Source: Salinivibrio socompensis S35 (GTDB lineage Bacteria > Pseudomonadota > Gammaproteobacteria > Enterobacterales > Vibrionaceae). From it: a stretch of DNA of 39,563 nt. The stretch is taken from positions 1 through 39,563 of the forward strand of contig NZ_AQOD01000004.1 in the NCBI RefSeq assembly GCF_000513715.1, written 5' to 3'. Under the pieces are notes generated by a model. The model was not told the DNA's origin and ran no database searches. It saw only the letters and a program-made list of their open reading frames with translations. How positions within the stretch are numbered: the first letter of the stretch is position 1; every line of letters begins with the position of its first letter. Below are positions 1 through 9,218 of the stretch, in pieces. The translations under genes and the position numbers were made by a program.

Positions 1-210
1 TTTCTTCGACCATAGATTAAAGCGACGATAGACAGTGCTCCAGTCCCCAAACTCTGTTGGAAGATCACGCCATGGAACTCCTGTTCTCAAGCGGTAAAGG
101 ATCCCTTCAAAGGTCATTCTATGTTCAGATTTATTATAAATGCGGCCAGTGTTCTTCATTACTTGAAGTAGCTTTTGCCACCGCTTATCAGTTAGCATGA
201 GTCTCGGCAT
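1..210 (-). CDS. IS5-family transposase, N-terminal fragment
   Basis: The 70 codons visible begin MPRLMLTDKRWQKLL and contain the block GVPWRDLPTEFGDW followed by VYRRFNLWSKK. This is the N-terminal DUF4096-type DNA-binding region seen in IS5-family transposases. The catalytic DDE region lies beyond position 1. The start ATG is at 210; no strong Shine-Dalgarno sequence precedes it. The fragment is partial only because the window ends here. It may belong to the same element type as the C-terminal piece at 39470-39563. Confidence 0.85.
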   Translation of the reverse strand, partial: MPRLMLTDKRWQKLLQVMKNTGRIYNKSEHRMTFEGILYRLRTGVPWRDLPTEFGDWSTVYRRFNLWSKK

Positions 211-298
211 GGTATGGCGTTACAGTTTGTTTTTGGCGAAAGAGATTATAACGCCTTATCATGCCGTTCAAAAAACAATCACGAAAGATCAACACGCC
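1..298 (-). mobile_element. IS5-family insertion sequence, 5' part (runs off window)
   Basis: This is the left-end fragment of an insertion sequence. Its outer inverted repeat lies at about 284-298 and reads GGCGTGTTGATCTTT on the minus strand, next to a CTAG at 299-302. The same end sequence, in the opposite sense, occurs at 39439-39453. It carries the N-terminal part of a transposase reading out of the window. IS5-group elements are known to duplicate CWAG or TA targets, which fits the CTAG. A possible transposase promoter has TATAAT at 245-250 with a TTGAAC at 266-271 (15-base spacer, short). The remainder of the element is outside the window. Confidence 0.85.
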
Positions 299-318
299 CT
301 AGCCGTGTCCCGCTTTTT

Positions 319-1339
319 TTATTCATCGTCTCGGCTAGATAAACGGCGTTGCAGTTGATCTCGCAGATTCGGAGGCGTCCCTTTTATGGTGAGGGTGTCT
401 GTGTCGGGATCGTAAAACACGCGCTCACCCATCAACATGGCATCAAAGTTCACCGATAGCCCGCCGCCTGAGCCGACAAATTTGGTTAACTTGCGCATCG
501 TCGTACGGTCAGCAGGAAACTGCGCTTCCAGCTCATAGCCTTGCTGGTTGGCGTATTGGTAAAAATCCGTCCCTTCTGGCGTCTCTGGCAGCTCACTCGC
601 GAGCTCTTTGACCACCACTTCATCACCCGCTTTGAGCTGATCATTGCAGTAGTCATAGACTTGCTTACGGTAATTGTTTTTTTCTTCTTTATCCAAGCGA
701 GCATCATCACAGTAATCCTCCACCGCCTGCATCAGTCACTTGGTTTTGCTGCTTACTGTCCATGCCAACTTCCGCTTGCAAAAAATCTAGGAAGAAGTCT
801 GCCACTTTGCGCCCGACTCGCCCTTTGATAAAGGAAAGATAGCGGTTTGACGCGGGATCCGTCTCCCAGGTAGACAAATCAATCCGAGCCGCGATGTCCA
901 TTTTGCTGACATCTAGGTATTCGGTAGCATTGACGTCAAGCTCATCGGTGACACGTACACTGTGCTTGGATTCCAACACACCAATAAACACGTAGTCGGT
1001 CGCCAGAGCACGGTAATGCGCCATCACCAAGGTGCCATTATCGGCAAACGGGTATTTGGCGAGCTCAGTGCGCAGGCGCTCCACGGCACGTTGAGAAAAA
1101 GCTCGAAAGTCCAATTCATCAGCGCGATAGGCCTTTAACCATTGCTGGAATTCACTCTCGGTGTCGAACAACGCAAACCCTTTGCCTGCTTTTGCATGAT
1201 AAACCCGATGCACATCCGCCATCAGATTTTCGGTTTGCTCGCTGGGCGGCAAGGGCCCGTCGCGAAGCTGAACATTAAGCGAATCATCAGCTTGTTTGAC
1301 AATTTGATGTACTATTACGTTAGAAAGCGTGAGGGTCAT
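319..1339 (-). pseudogene. yejK: Nucleoid-associated protein YejK (NdpA), single-base frameshift
   Basis: YejK is a nucleoid-associated protein of the NA37/NdpA family. The N-terminal 210-codon frame (from 1339) starts MTLTLSNVIVHQIVK and runs through the family sequence up to KQQNQV. The rest continues in another frame as [18 protein letters not shown] down to [14 protein letters not shown], ending at 319. Removing the T at about 736 (A on the coding strand) turns GTG-A-CTG-ATG into V-L-M and restores the usual NQVLMQAVED sequence. The repaired protein is 339 residues, the normal length. It is divergent from yejL. The IS end lies 17 bases past its stop. The indel is either a real mutation or a sequence error; the function call itself is secure. 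Confidence 0.93.
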
Positions 1340-1416
1340 GATTGAAAAGATTTTCAGTAAGACTAAAGTGTGAGTTATTATACGCTGCTTTGGTTTTAAT
1401 AAGACAAGATGATTTT

Positions 1417-1635
1417 ATGCCTGTAACCTCAAAATATGATGATAAGCAAGTGGAACGTATTATCAGTGATGTTGTCAACGTGTTAGAGCAACACGGTGCA
1501 TCAACAGATTTATCACTGATGGTGATTGGGAATGTCGCCACCAATATCCTTAACCACAATATTCCTGCCGCACAACGTCAGGCCTTTGCCGACAAGTTCG
1601 CCCAAGCATTAATGGCATCAATCGATAACCAATAA
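1417..1635 (+). CDS. yejL: YejL, UPF0352/DUF1414 small protein
   Basis: This is a 72-residue protein starting MPVTSKYDDKQVERII, with the family core LSLMVIGNVATNILNHNI. YejL is a small conserved gammaproteobacterial protein of unknown biochemical function that normally sits between yejK and yejM, exactly as here. An upstream in-frame ATG at 1342 would add 25 residues not found in the family, so the start at 1417 is preferred. The spacing of 42 bases to yejM suggests cotranscription. The shared yejK/yejL promoter region is about 1340-1416. Confidence 0.9.
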   Translation: MPVTSKYDDKQVERIISDVVNVLEQHGASTDLSLMVIGNVATNILNHNIPAAQRQAFADKFAQALMASIDNQ

Positions 1636-1677
1636 CGCTTGCAGCAGCAGACCCTAATAAGAGAAGAATAAATTTGT

Positions 1678-3558
1678 ATGGTTGATAGCGGAACATCGTA
1701 TCGTGACAAAGTATCCCAGCTGATCAGTTGGGGGCATTGGTTTAGCTTTTTCAACATCATTGCCGCTATGTTGCTGGGCACACGCTATATCAGCCAATCT
1801 GGATGGCCTGAAACCCTATTAGGGCAAAGCTACCTGGTATTCAATTGGATTGGCCACTTTGGCTTCCTGATTTTTGCACTTTATATTCTGATCATTTTTC
1901 CCGCGAGTTTTATTATTCCGTCTCAGCGCCTCATGCGGCTGTTTGCGGTGATAGTCGCGACAGTCGGAATGATGGTCCTGCTGCTGGATATTTATGCGTA
2001 TCAAACCTTACATCTGCATCTCAACCCCTTGGTGTGGGAGCTGCTTCTAAGCGGCGAAAAAACCGACATGAATGCCCACTGGCAGTATCTGTTTATTGCT
2101 GGGCCAGTGATCTTTATCCTAGAGTTGATTATGGCCGAGTGGGTGTGGCGTAAGCTGCGTAAATTAACTCGCAAACGCGTTGGTATTCCGGTTGCCACCG
2201 TGTTTTCTATCTGCTTTATTGCTAGTCATTTAATCCATATTTGGGCCGATGCGTTCATTTATAGCCCGGTCACGGCGCAACGCTCGACCTTTCCTGTCTC
2301 TTATCCGATGACAGCGAAAACCTTTATGGAAAAGTATGGCTTGCTCGATCGACAAGAGTATCAACGCCTACGCGAGCAACGCGGCCAAGAAACCAGCGAG
2401 GTGATCCGTTATCCTCTCGCGCCCCTCTCGTTTGCGCCTGACGCCAACAAATATCGCCCTAATCTATTAGTTGTGATGGTAGAAGGGTTGCGAGCCGATA
2501 TGCTCAATCCAGTCACCATGCCTAACCTGCATCGTTTCGCGAATGATAATCTGTGGTTTAAGAACCATTTCAGTAGTAGCAACGATGATATGGCCGGCTT
2601 ATTTGGTTTCTTTTATGGCCTGCCAGGCAGTTATGCACAAAGTGCACGAACCGAGGGCTTGCGTCCCGTATTGATGGACACGCTCAATCAACGCGATTAT
2701 CAACTCGGGCTGTTCAGTGGCGACAATTTTTCTAACCCAATTTACTATCAAAGTATTTTTAGTCGCGCATTAGATGCTGACACACAGTCAGAGGCGCCGG
2801 CTTGGCAGGCTGACGCCAATGCGATTACCTCGATGCAAAGTTGGCTGCAAGCGCGTCAAGCGGATACGCCTTGGTTCGGCTATTTAGAGCTGGCCACAGT
2901 CAATGAATATGAGCAAGGCGGCGACTATGCACAACCGTTCCAGCCTGCACTTGATAGCGGGATGGCCGGTGTCGATCAGCAAACAGGCTTGGTGCTCAAA
3001 AATAGCTATAACAATGCCGCTCACTACCTGGATGAGCAGTTGGGCGAACTGATTCAACACCTAGAAACATCGGGCAAGTTAGCCAATACGGTGGTGATGA
3101 TTACCGCGAATCACGGTATGGAATTTAATGAAACAGGGATGAACAGCTGGGGCTCGAACACGAATTACAGTCGTTATCAGCTCCAAGTGCCAATGGTAAT
3201 GCACTGGCCTAACCAACCAGCGGAACAGATTAATCATTACAGTAGCCACCTGGATGTGGTTCCGACTTTGATGGAATCTATGCTATCGGTCAGCTCACCG
3301 GCGGACAGCTACAGTAGCGGTATCAACCTGTTTGAGCTCAAGAGCCAATCACGGAAGTGGGTGTTGGCTGGTGACAGTCGTGATATCGTGGTGATACAGC
3401 CACAAAAAACCACGGTGGTGGATAAATTTGGCAATTACAAAGTTTATGATCGCCACTATACCCTGCTTCCAGAGGGAAAACCCCAGTTGTCACTGCTGAT
3501 GCAAGTGATGCATGAATTGAAGCGTTTCTATTACCCCGAAGAGCACGAGCCTCAGTAA
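1678..3558 (+). CDS. yejM: YejM/PbgA inner-membrane sulfatase-like regulator of LPS synthesis
   Basis: This 626-residue protein has a DUF3413 N-terminal part with five predicted membrane helices (about residues 15-190) and then a periplasmic sulfatase-fold domain (about 255-610). In the known family (PbgA/YejM/LapC), the protein binds cardiolipin or LPS and restrains LapB/FtsH degradation of LpxC, setting LPS levels. Alkaline-phosphatase-like signatures VVMVEGLRADML and ANHGMEFNE are visible. The usual catalytic Cys/Ser-x-Pro-x-Arg is absent, as is typical of this non-catalytic family. AGAGAAG lies upstream of the ATG. It forms an operon with yejL, and the following tRNA is the neighbour seen in related genomes. 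Confidence 0.95.
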   Translation: MVDSGTSYRDKVSQLISWGHWFSFFNIIAAMLLGTRYISQSGWPETLLGQSYLVFNWIGHFGFLIFALYILIIFPASFIIPSQRLMRLFAVIVATVGMMVLLLDIYAYQTLHLHLNPLVWELLLSGEKTDMNAHWQYLFIAGPVIFILELIMAEWVWRKLRKLTRKRVGIPVATVFSICFIASHLIHIWADAFIYSPVTAQRSTFPVSYPMTAKTFMEKYGLLDRQEYQRLREQRGQETSEVIRYPLAPLSFAPDANKYRPNLLVVMVEGLRADMLNPVTMPNLHRFANDNLWFKNHFSSSNDDMAGLFGFFYGLPGSYAQSARTEGLRPVLMDTLNQRDYQLGLFSGDNFSNPIYYQSIFSRALDADTQSEAPAWQADANAITSMQSWLQARQADTPWFGYLELATVNEYEQGGDYAQPFQPALDSGMAGVDQQTGLVLKNSYNNAAHYLDEQLGELIQHLETSGKLANTVVMITANHGMEFNETGMNSWGSNTNYSRYQLQVPMVMHWPNQPAEQINHYSSHLDVVPTLMESMLSVSSPADSYSSGINLFELKSQSRKWVLAGDSRDIVVIQPQKTTVVDKFGNYKVYDRHYTLLPEGKPQLSLLMQVMHELKRFYYPEEHEPQ

Positions 3559-3672
3559 CACGCTCAAACTGACGTATAACCAAGCGATAACTGGCCAAAC
3601 AATTGAAAAACCGGGAAACAATCGTTTTAGCAATTGACAGGCATCAGGCCGATTCGTAATATAGCGCTTAGT

Positions 3673-3749
3673 CGGTCTGTAGCGCAGCCTGGTAGCGCAC
3701 TGTCATGGGGTGTCAGGGGTCGCTGGTTCAAATCCAGTCAGACCGACCA
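3673..3749 (+). tRNA. proL: tRNA-Pro (anticodon GGG)
   Basis: This is a 77-base tRNA that starts CGGTCTGTAGCGCAGCC and ends with an encoded CCA. The acceptor stem CGGTCTG pairs with CAGACCG. The D arm AGCGCAGCCTGGTAGCGCA and the T arm CTGGTTCAAATCCAG are canonical. The anticodon loop ATGGGGT gives GGG at 3707-3709. The sequence closely resembles enterobacterial proL, which also lies beside yejM. No integrase or attachment-site duplication is seen around it. Confidence 0.96.
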
Positions 3750-3759
3750 ATATATATAA

Positions 3760-3789
3760 GCCCGTCGCTCAATGAGTGACGGGCTTTTT
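3760..3789 (+). terminator. Rho-independent terminator after tRNA-Pro
   Basis: The stem GCCCGTCGCT pairs with AGTGACGGGC (one G-U pair) around a short loop and is followed by TTTTT. It lies 11 bases past the tRNA CCA end. Confidence 0.88.
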
Positions 3790-3835
3790 CGTATTGCGTT
3801 CTCAAGACGGATGAAGTCCCGCTAGGTGCGCTTGG

Positions 3836-5914
3836 TTATTCGGCTGGGCGGCCAACAAACGCAGCAACAACTGTATCTTCACCCAATTGGCGAGAAAAGA
3901 CATAAGCGTCTGGTTGAGGGATCACTTGGTGCGTGCCCGCTCCTACCGCAGGGTGGCATTGCCTAAATTGTCCCACTTTTCGCCAGTGATTCAATAAGCC
4001 CGCTTGCATGGCGTTTCGCTGCCACACCATATCCGAGCGTGTGCCTTGGTGAAAGTCATCGCCGTAGGGGCCTAGATCGCGCCCGACTTCATCGCCGTAA
4101 TAGACTTGAACCGCGCCGGGCGCTAAGAGTAATGCATTAGCGGCGCCGCGTTGCATGCTGGCATCTTTAAAGCGGCTGAAAAAGAGCTCAGTGTCATGGG
4201 ATGACATATAGTTCACCGGAATGAAATCCTTTTCGGTTTGCATAGTCTTAGCATATGCTTGATACGTGGTTTCCATTTCACTTAAACAGTACGCCCCTTT
4301 GTCCATCTGCTTTTGCAAGTCAAAGTTAATTAATGCATCAAAGCCTTGGTCAAAATAGGGACTCCGGTAGGCGCTGTGTCCCCACACTTCCCCCATCATC
4401 CAAAAGGGGTCGCCCTCTTGATGGTTGGCCGTACGCCAACTTTCCAGTGCATCAGAGGTGTGTGCTTTTAATGCTCGCCAGATATCTCCGTCTACATGCT
4501 TAACCGTATCAACGCGGAAACCATCAATACCAAAACGCTCAATCCATTGGGTCTGCCACTCAAGTAAGTAGTCACTCACGGTGTAATTATCTCGTGCCTG
4601 TACACGCGTTCCGGGGTTGTCTAACAGCCATTGCGGCGGCGTCACAGGCTGGGAAGATTCGGTTTTAAAATCAGGCAACCCTGCTAGGGTCAGTGTTTTA
4701 TCACTGCTGCCAGGTTCATCGTAACCCGGTAATCCTGCGCGTACCCAGTCTTTTCCCCACCACTGTTGCCAGTGCGTACTCTTGTAGTCGATCGCATCAT
4801 GAAAGTCATGCCAACTCTGCCCGTCACTGGGCTGCCAATCTTGCCATTGCGCGGGTAACGCAGCGTCATTGACCACGTTAATCCCATCTTGCTGTAAATC
4901 CGCGAGCGTGGCGTAACCAGGGTGATTGACCACCGCATCCAGAAACACTTTTAATCCGCGTTGATGCGCTTCGTCGACCAGTTTTTTTAGCGTGGCGTCG
5001 TCACCAAAGTTGTTGTCAACTTGGGTGAAGTCACGCGACCAATAGCCGTGGTAGGCATAAAACGGAAAGTCCCCTTGACTGCCACCACCGACAAACCCGT
5101 GAACCTGCTCGACGATCGGCGATAACCAGATCACATCGGTGCCGAGCGATTGGATATAATCCAATTTGTCGATTACGCCTTGTAGATCTCCGCCATGAAA
5201 AGTGCCAATGTTTTGCGCGTTATCTTGGTGGCGCCCGTAGCTGTGATCATTGCTCGGTTCGCCATTATTGAACCTATCTACCATGACAAAATAGATGTTC
5301 GCATTGCGATAGGTAAAATCTGGCTCCGGCGCGTCAACCGGGGCGAGTAACACCAATCCGCTACTTTCCGGTGCGGGGGTAAGCGTTACGCTTTGATTTT
5401 TCACCGTGACAACCTGTCCACTCAGCGCCTCTTTTAATGGCGTGCCGTCGGCAAAACTCTCTCCCAGAGAGAGGGTGACCGGCCCTCCTTGGTAGCGGTG
5501 ACACTGGACATCGGGCAACGGACGTTTAAACGTTGACGCTGTCTTTTTCGGTTCACGTTTAACGCGGATTGTTTGCGTCTCTGGCTGATAATAAAAGCCA
5601 TAATCCCCGGCAAAACGCACGGTAAGGGTAAAGTTTGTCTTATCTTGGCAAGAAAGCGGGATAGGCGTATTAAATTTCGCGTTCTCGGGGGAAGTCGCCT
5701 GACAGTCACCTTCGATCCCTTCCACACTGATTTGGTAGGTGTTTTTACCTAACGAGAAGACCGCTGGGGAGTTGGGATCAAGCGGTCGGTCAGACTGTGT
5801 CGTTGAGGTGGTGACCGTGATATGCGGGGCCGCCGCAGTGGAAAACGAGGCCACCATAGTCAACGAGGCCACTACCGCGGTAGCCAGCCGCCGTCTAGGA
5901 AAGAAAAAAGTCAT
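3836..5914 (-). CDS. Periplasmic alpha-amylase, MalS-like (GH13)
   Basis: This 692-residue secreted alpha-amylase hydrolyses alpha-1,4 glucans and maltodextrins. A signal peptide (MTFFFPRRRLATAVVASL, then a cut near AAA) leads. A beta-rich N-terminal region of roughly 180 residues precedes the TIM barrel, which begins near ANIYFVMVDRF. All four GH13 motifs are present: DAVVNH (about 326), GFRVDTVKH with nucleophile Asp about 469, GEVWG with acid/base Glu about 509, and SSHDTE with Asp about 574. AAGGAG lies 7 bases before the ATG at 5914, so the upstream ATG at 5932 is less likely. The C-terminal part after the barrel is short. It stands alone between the tRNA terminator and the c-di-GMP gene; no MalT box was recognised. 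Confidence 0.88.
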   Translation of the reverse strand: MTFFFPRRRLATAVVASLTMVASFSTAAAPHITVTTSTTQSDRPLDPNSPAVFSLGKNTYQISVEGIEGDCQATSPENAKFNTPIPLSCQDKTNFTLTVRFAGDYGFYYQPETQTIRVKREPKKTASTFKRPLPDVQCHRYQGGPVTLSLGESFADGTPLKEALSGQVVTVKNQSVTLTPAPESSGLVLLAPVDAPEPDFTYRNANIYFVMVDRFNNGEPSNDHSYGRHQDNAQNIGTFHGGDLQGVIDKLDYIQSLGTDVIWLSPIVEQVHGFVGGGSQGDFPFYAYHGYWSRDFTQVDNNFGDDATLKKLVDEAHQRGLKVFLDAVVNHPGYATLADLQQDGINVVNDAALPAQWQDWQPSDGQSWHDFHDAIDYKSTHWQQWWGKDWVRAGLPGYDEPGSSDKTLTLAGLPDFKTESSQPVTPPQWLLDNPGTRVQARDNYTVSDYLLEWQTQWIERFGIDGFRVDTVKHVDGDIWRALKAHTSDALESWRTANHQEGDPFWMMGEVWGHSAYRSPYFDQGFDALINFDLQKQMDKGAYCLSEMETTYQAYAKTMQTEKDFIPVNYMSSHDTELFFSRFKDASMQRGAANALLLAPGAVQVYYGDEVGRDLGPYGDDFHQGTRSDMVWQRNAMQAGLLNHWRKVGQFRQCHPAVGAGTHQVIPQPDAYVFSRQLGEDTVVAAFVGRPAE

Positions 5915-6025
5915 GATTGTGCTCCTTGCCATTTCCTATCAGGATAAAAAAACAGCAAGGCGTTGACATCATTCCTGCCTCTGCGCCCTAAAACTGTGAG
6001 CCATGACAATTAAAGGAGGAGCCGA

Positions 6026-8986
6026 TTACGCATCGCCCTCGCCGTTCGGCTCCAGGCCCAACAGCTCGGTTATGTCCGCTGCGGGCGCGGGACGGCGATA
6101 AAGGTACCCTTGGCCAAACGTGCAACCTAACTCACGTAAAATAGCCTGTTGATGCAAGGTCTCGATGCCCTCGGCCACCACGCCCATCCCAAGGCTATCT
6201 GCCATTGCAATCATGGCAGACACAATCGCCACTTCCTGTTCATCCGGCGATTGGCTTTGGATATCTTTAATAAAGTGACGATCAATTTTTAGTTTTGAGA
6301 TAGGGTAACGCTTAAGGTATGCCATCGACGAGTAGCCGGTACCAAAGTCGTCAATAGCAATCCCAACCCCTTTGTCACGCAATTGCTCCAGCACCTTTAG
6401 CGCATTGGCTTGGTTTTCTATCAAGGTGTTTTCGGTAATTTCTAACTCTAAAAAACACGGATCCGCGCCAGTGCGCTCTAGAGCCTCAAACACCACTTGG
6501 GTAAAGGTTACATCGGCAAGGTTGCGCGGCGAAATATTCACCGCCATAGACACATTGACGCCTGCATCCTGCCAGGCTTTTAACTGCTGACAGCCTGTCT
6601 CCACCACCCATTGCGTGATGTCGTGGATGATTGAACGCTCTTCGGCAACATCAATAAAGTGGAACGGTGATAAAAGCCCGCGTTCAGGATGATGCCAGCG
6701 CAGTAACGCCTCCACACCAATAATATCGCCGGTCACCAAATCGACCTGGGGTTGATAATATAATTCTAACTCTTCATTTTGCACACACTGACGCAACTCA
6801 ACCGCCAACCGTAATTTGTGGTTCGCTTCTACCGTCAATGCATCATTGTAAAACGCATAGGTATTTCGCCCCGATTTTTTCGCGTGATACATTGCCGAAT
6901 CAGCAAAGGTCAGTAGATCATCGGTACTCGAGGTATTCTCTGGGTATTGGGCAATACCAATACTGACGCCGATTTGCGCATCAATCCCGCCTTTGAGGAC
7001 AAACAAGCGGTTCATGGCCTGAATCACATCTTCAGATAAGCGAATACAGGCGTTATCGTTAGCATGAATCAACCTTAGGATCACAAACTCATCACCGCCA
7101 AGACGCGCTAAAGTGTCGCCTTCATCTAAGAGGCCATCTAAGCGCTGACTCACCAATTTGAGGAGTTCATCACCGACGGTATGCCCATGGCTGTCATTGA
7201 CGAACTTAAACTGGTCAAGATCGAGGAACATCAGCGCAAGCGGGTGGTGCTGAACCGGCTGCGTATTCATAGCTTGGCGAATGCGAGAGGTTAGCAGGAG
7301 ACGATTGGGTAATCCGGTCAGCGAGTCATAGTGAGCCAAATCAATCAGTTTCTTTTCTGAGTCTTTGAGCTTGGTAATATCAGAAAAAACACCGATGTAA
7401 TTAACCACCTCACCGTCTTCATCTTTTACCACACTGATCGAAAGAAGCTGTGGATACTCGACATCATCTTTGCGACGATTCCAGATTTCGCCTTTCCAAC
7501 GCCCTTCCTGGTTGATTTGCTGCCACATGTCAGCGAAAAACTGCGAGTCATGTCGGCCTGAATTAAGAATTGACGGCTTAAACCCGACGACATCGTCTTC
7601 TTGATACCCGGTGATCGCACTGAAGCCACCATTGACGGCAACAATATAATCTTGTGCATCGGTGATCAGCACACCTTCACTGGATTGCTCAAAGATTTTT
7701 GCATTGAGCATCAGCTTACGTTCCACTTCCAGACGTTCGGACACGTCGTGGATCACGGAGAAAAGCAGGCGTGCGTTACCAACGGTAATCGGGGACGAAT
7801 GAACCTCTACCTCGCGGATCTCACCACTTTTCAGCCGATGTGAAAAAATAAAGCAGTTTTTCTCGCGCTGCCTGGCTTGTGAAAGACTGGTGCTCAATGT
7901 GTCATCGGTTTGAGTATTGATGTCACTAATACGCATCGCGGTGAGCGTCGCATGGTCATAACCGTAAAAACGCTGCGCACTGTCATTGGCATCTAAGATT
8001 TCGCCACTTTTCGCGTCCAGTAACATCATTACCGCATCATGGCGTTTAAAGATACTTCTAAAGCGGTAGCTGTCATCGACCACACGACCAATCGACTGGG
8101 CAAAACTGCGTCCTGCATTAAATCGTCCATATAACCCACCGAGCCAAAACCCCAAGATAATCAACCCAACCGTCCATACCGTTGGGTGAGCGTGCAAACT
8201 TTTCCAATCGTCTTGTGGGACACCCAGTAAACGCCAGTGGCCAGAGGGCAAACTCACGGCGACGGACTCCGGGGAGTGCGTTAAGATCGAGGGTTCACCA
8301 TAAATCGCGCTGAACGTATCCTCAGTCGCCTGTTTTTCTTGCAATACCACGCGCACCGGATACGCCTCACCTTCGGCAAAGCTGGCTGAGAACAAGCTAT
8401 CAATATCGAGTACCGTGGATAACACGCCCCAGGGTAACCCTGTATTTTGATTCACTATCGATTGGCGTGCGATTAGGGCAGTGCCACCTTGAAGGAGATC
8501 CACAGGCCCTGAGATCACGGGCGCACTGGACGCATACGCGGCCCGTACACTCTCTAATTGCTCAGGCACATCATGATAACGCGTCCCGACTAGCGATGAT
8601 GTCAGGTTCTCAGGATAAACATGGCTGATGACCCAGTTACGAGCGGCGCCAAAGTTTAGGATGTGAGGAGACTTGGCTTTTAACTGGTGAGCAAAACGGG
8701 CAAATTGGTCTTGCGTCAGATCTGGATTTAAGCTGATATAGGTCGCTATCCCATGGCTTAAATCGATGTTCTGGGTCACTTTAAGTTCAATCCGCGAGCG
8801 ATAGGCCAATAAGGCGTTGCGAACGTCTTTCACTTCTTGATCATGCGCTTGTTGGTAAAGCCAAAACTCCACCGAGGCTACCGTAAACATGAAGACCATG
8901 ATGGAAATAATCACATTGTAGATGAACCCGACTCGCGCCGAGCGTCGGGCGACTTTATCAAGCGCCGATGGAACAGCTTGCTGCAT
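6026..8986 (-). CDS. CHASE-PAS-PAS-GGDEF-EAL c-di-GMP turnover protein
   Basis: This inner-membrane signalling protein has about 986 residues. A first membrane helix (about 25-45) and a second (about 272-290) enclose a periplasmic CHASE-type sensor. Then come two PAS domains (about 315-420 and 430-545), a GGDEF domain with intact LARLGGDEFVI (about 630), and an EAL domain with GVEALLRW (about 759), DDFGTGYSS and AEGIET. Both the diguanylate cyclase and phosphodiesterase signature residues are present, so either activity is possible. The inhibitory RxxD site is not conserved, because Asp replaces its Arg. An upstream TTG at 8998 is possible, but the ATG at 8986 is preferred. The signal it senses cannot be read from sequence. 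Confidence 0.93.
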   Translation of the reverse strand: MQQAVPSALDKVARRSARVGFIYNVIISIMVFMFTVASVEFWLYQQAHDQEVKDVRNALLAYRSRIELKVTQNIDLSHGIATYISLNPDLTQDQFARFAHQLKAKSPHILNFGAARNWVISHVYPENLTSSLVGTRYHDVPEQLESVRAAYASSAPVISGPVDLLQGGTALIARQSIVNQNTGLPWGVLSTVLDIDSLFSASFAEGEAYPVRVVLQEKQATEDTFSAIYGEPSILTHSPESVAVSLPSGHWRLLGVPQDDWKSLHAHPTVWTVGLIILGFWLGGLYGRFNAGRSFAQSIGRVVDDSYRFRSIFKRHDAVMMLLDAKSGEILDANDSAQRFYGYDHATLTAMRISDINTQTDDTLSTSLSQARQREKNCFIFSHRLKSGEIREVEVHSSPITVGNARLLFSVIHDVSERLEVERKLMLNAKIFEQSSEGVLITDAQDYIVAVNGGFSAITGYQEDDVVGFKPSILNSGRHDSQFFADMWQQINQEGRWKGEIWNRRKDDVEYPQLLSISVVKDEDGEVVNYIGVFSDITKLKDSEKKLIDLAHYDSLTGLPNRLLLTSRIRQAMNTQPVQHHPLALMFLDLDQFKFVNDSHGHTVGDELLKLVSQRLDGLLDEGDTLARLGGDEFVILRLIHANDNACIRLSEDVIQAMNRLFVLKGGIDAQIGVSIGIAQYPENTSSTDDLLTFADSAMYHAKKSGRNTYAFYNDALTVEANHKLRLAVELRQCVQNEELELYYQPQVDLVTGDIIGVEALLRWHHPERGLLSPFHFIDVAEERSIIHDITQWVVETGCQQLKAWQDAGVNVSMAVNISPRNLADVTFTQVVFEALERTGADPCFLELEITENTLIENQANALKVLEQLRDKGVGIAIDDFGTGYSSMAYLKRYPISKLKIDRHFIKDIQSQSPDEQEVAIVSAMIAMADSLGMGVVAEGIETLHQQAILRELGCTFGQGYLYRRPAPAADITELLGLEPNGEGDA

Positions 8987-9218
8987 GACGTGACACAACC
9001 TTATCTCGCTCTGTTAACGGAGCGAACATTAACCAAAGACTTCAGGTGTAGCACGCGATTATAAAGGGCATGGGAAGAATCGCCAGTGTTACCGATCAGT
9101 TTCACCACATTGCACTGATTCAGTATGTGTAGGATCAAGCTGTTATATCCACAGATTGGCGATACAATCAGACCGCTTTTATCCAAAAAACACAACCGAT
9201 TGCAAACAAGGAGTGTGT
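8987..9218. other. Divergent intergenic region, c-di-GMP gene / TauE-SafE gene
   Basis: This 232-base region separates two divergently transcribed genes and must hold both promoters. I saw no convincing paired -35/-10 boxes, operator palindrome or additional gene. Confidence 0.5.

Noticed and set aside
541-828. Plus-strand reading frame opposite yejK
   Set aside because: It lies wholly antisense to a well conserved gene and has no ribosome site or recognisable protein.
3673-3749. tRNA-Pro as an attachment site for an integrated element
   Set aside because: There is no integrase, no repeated tRNA 3' end and only core genes on both sides.
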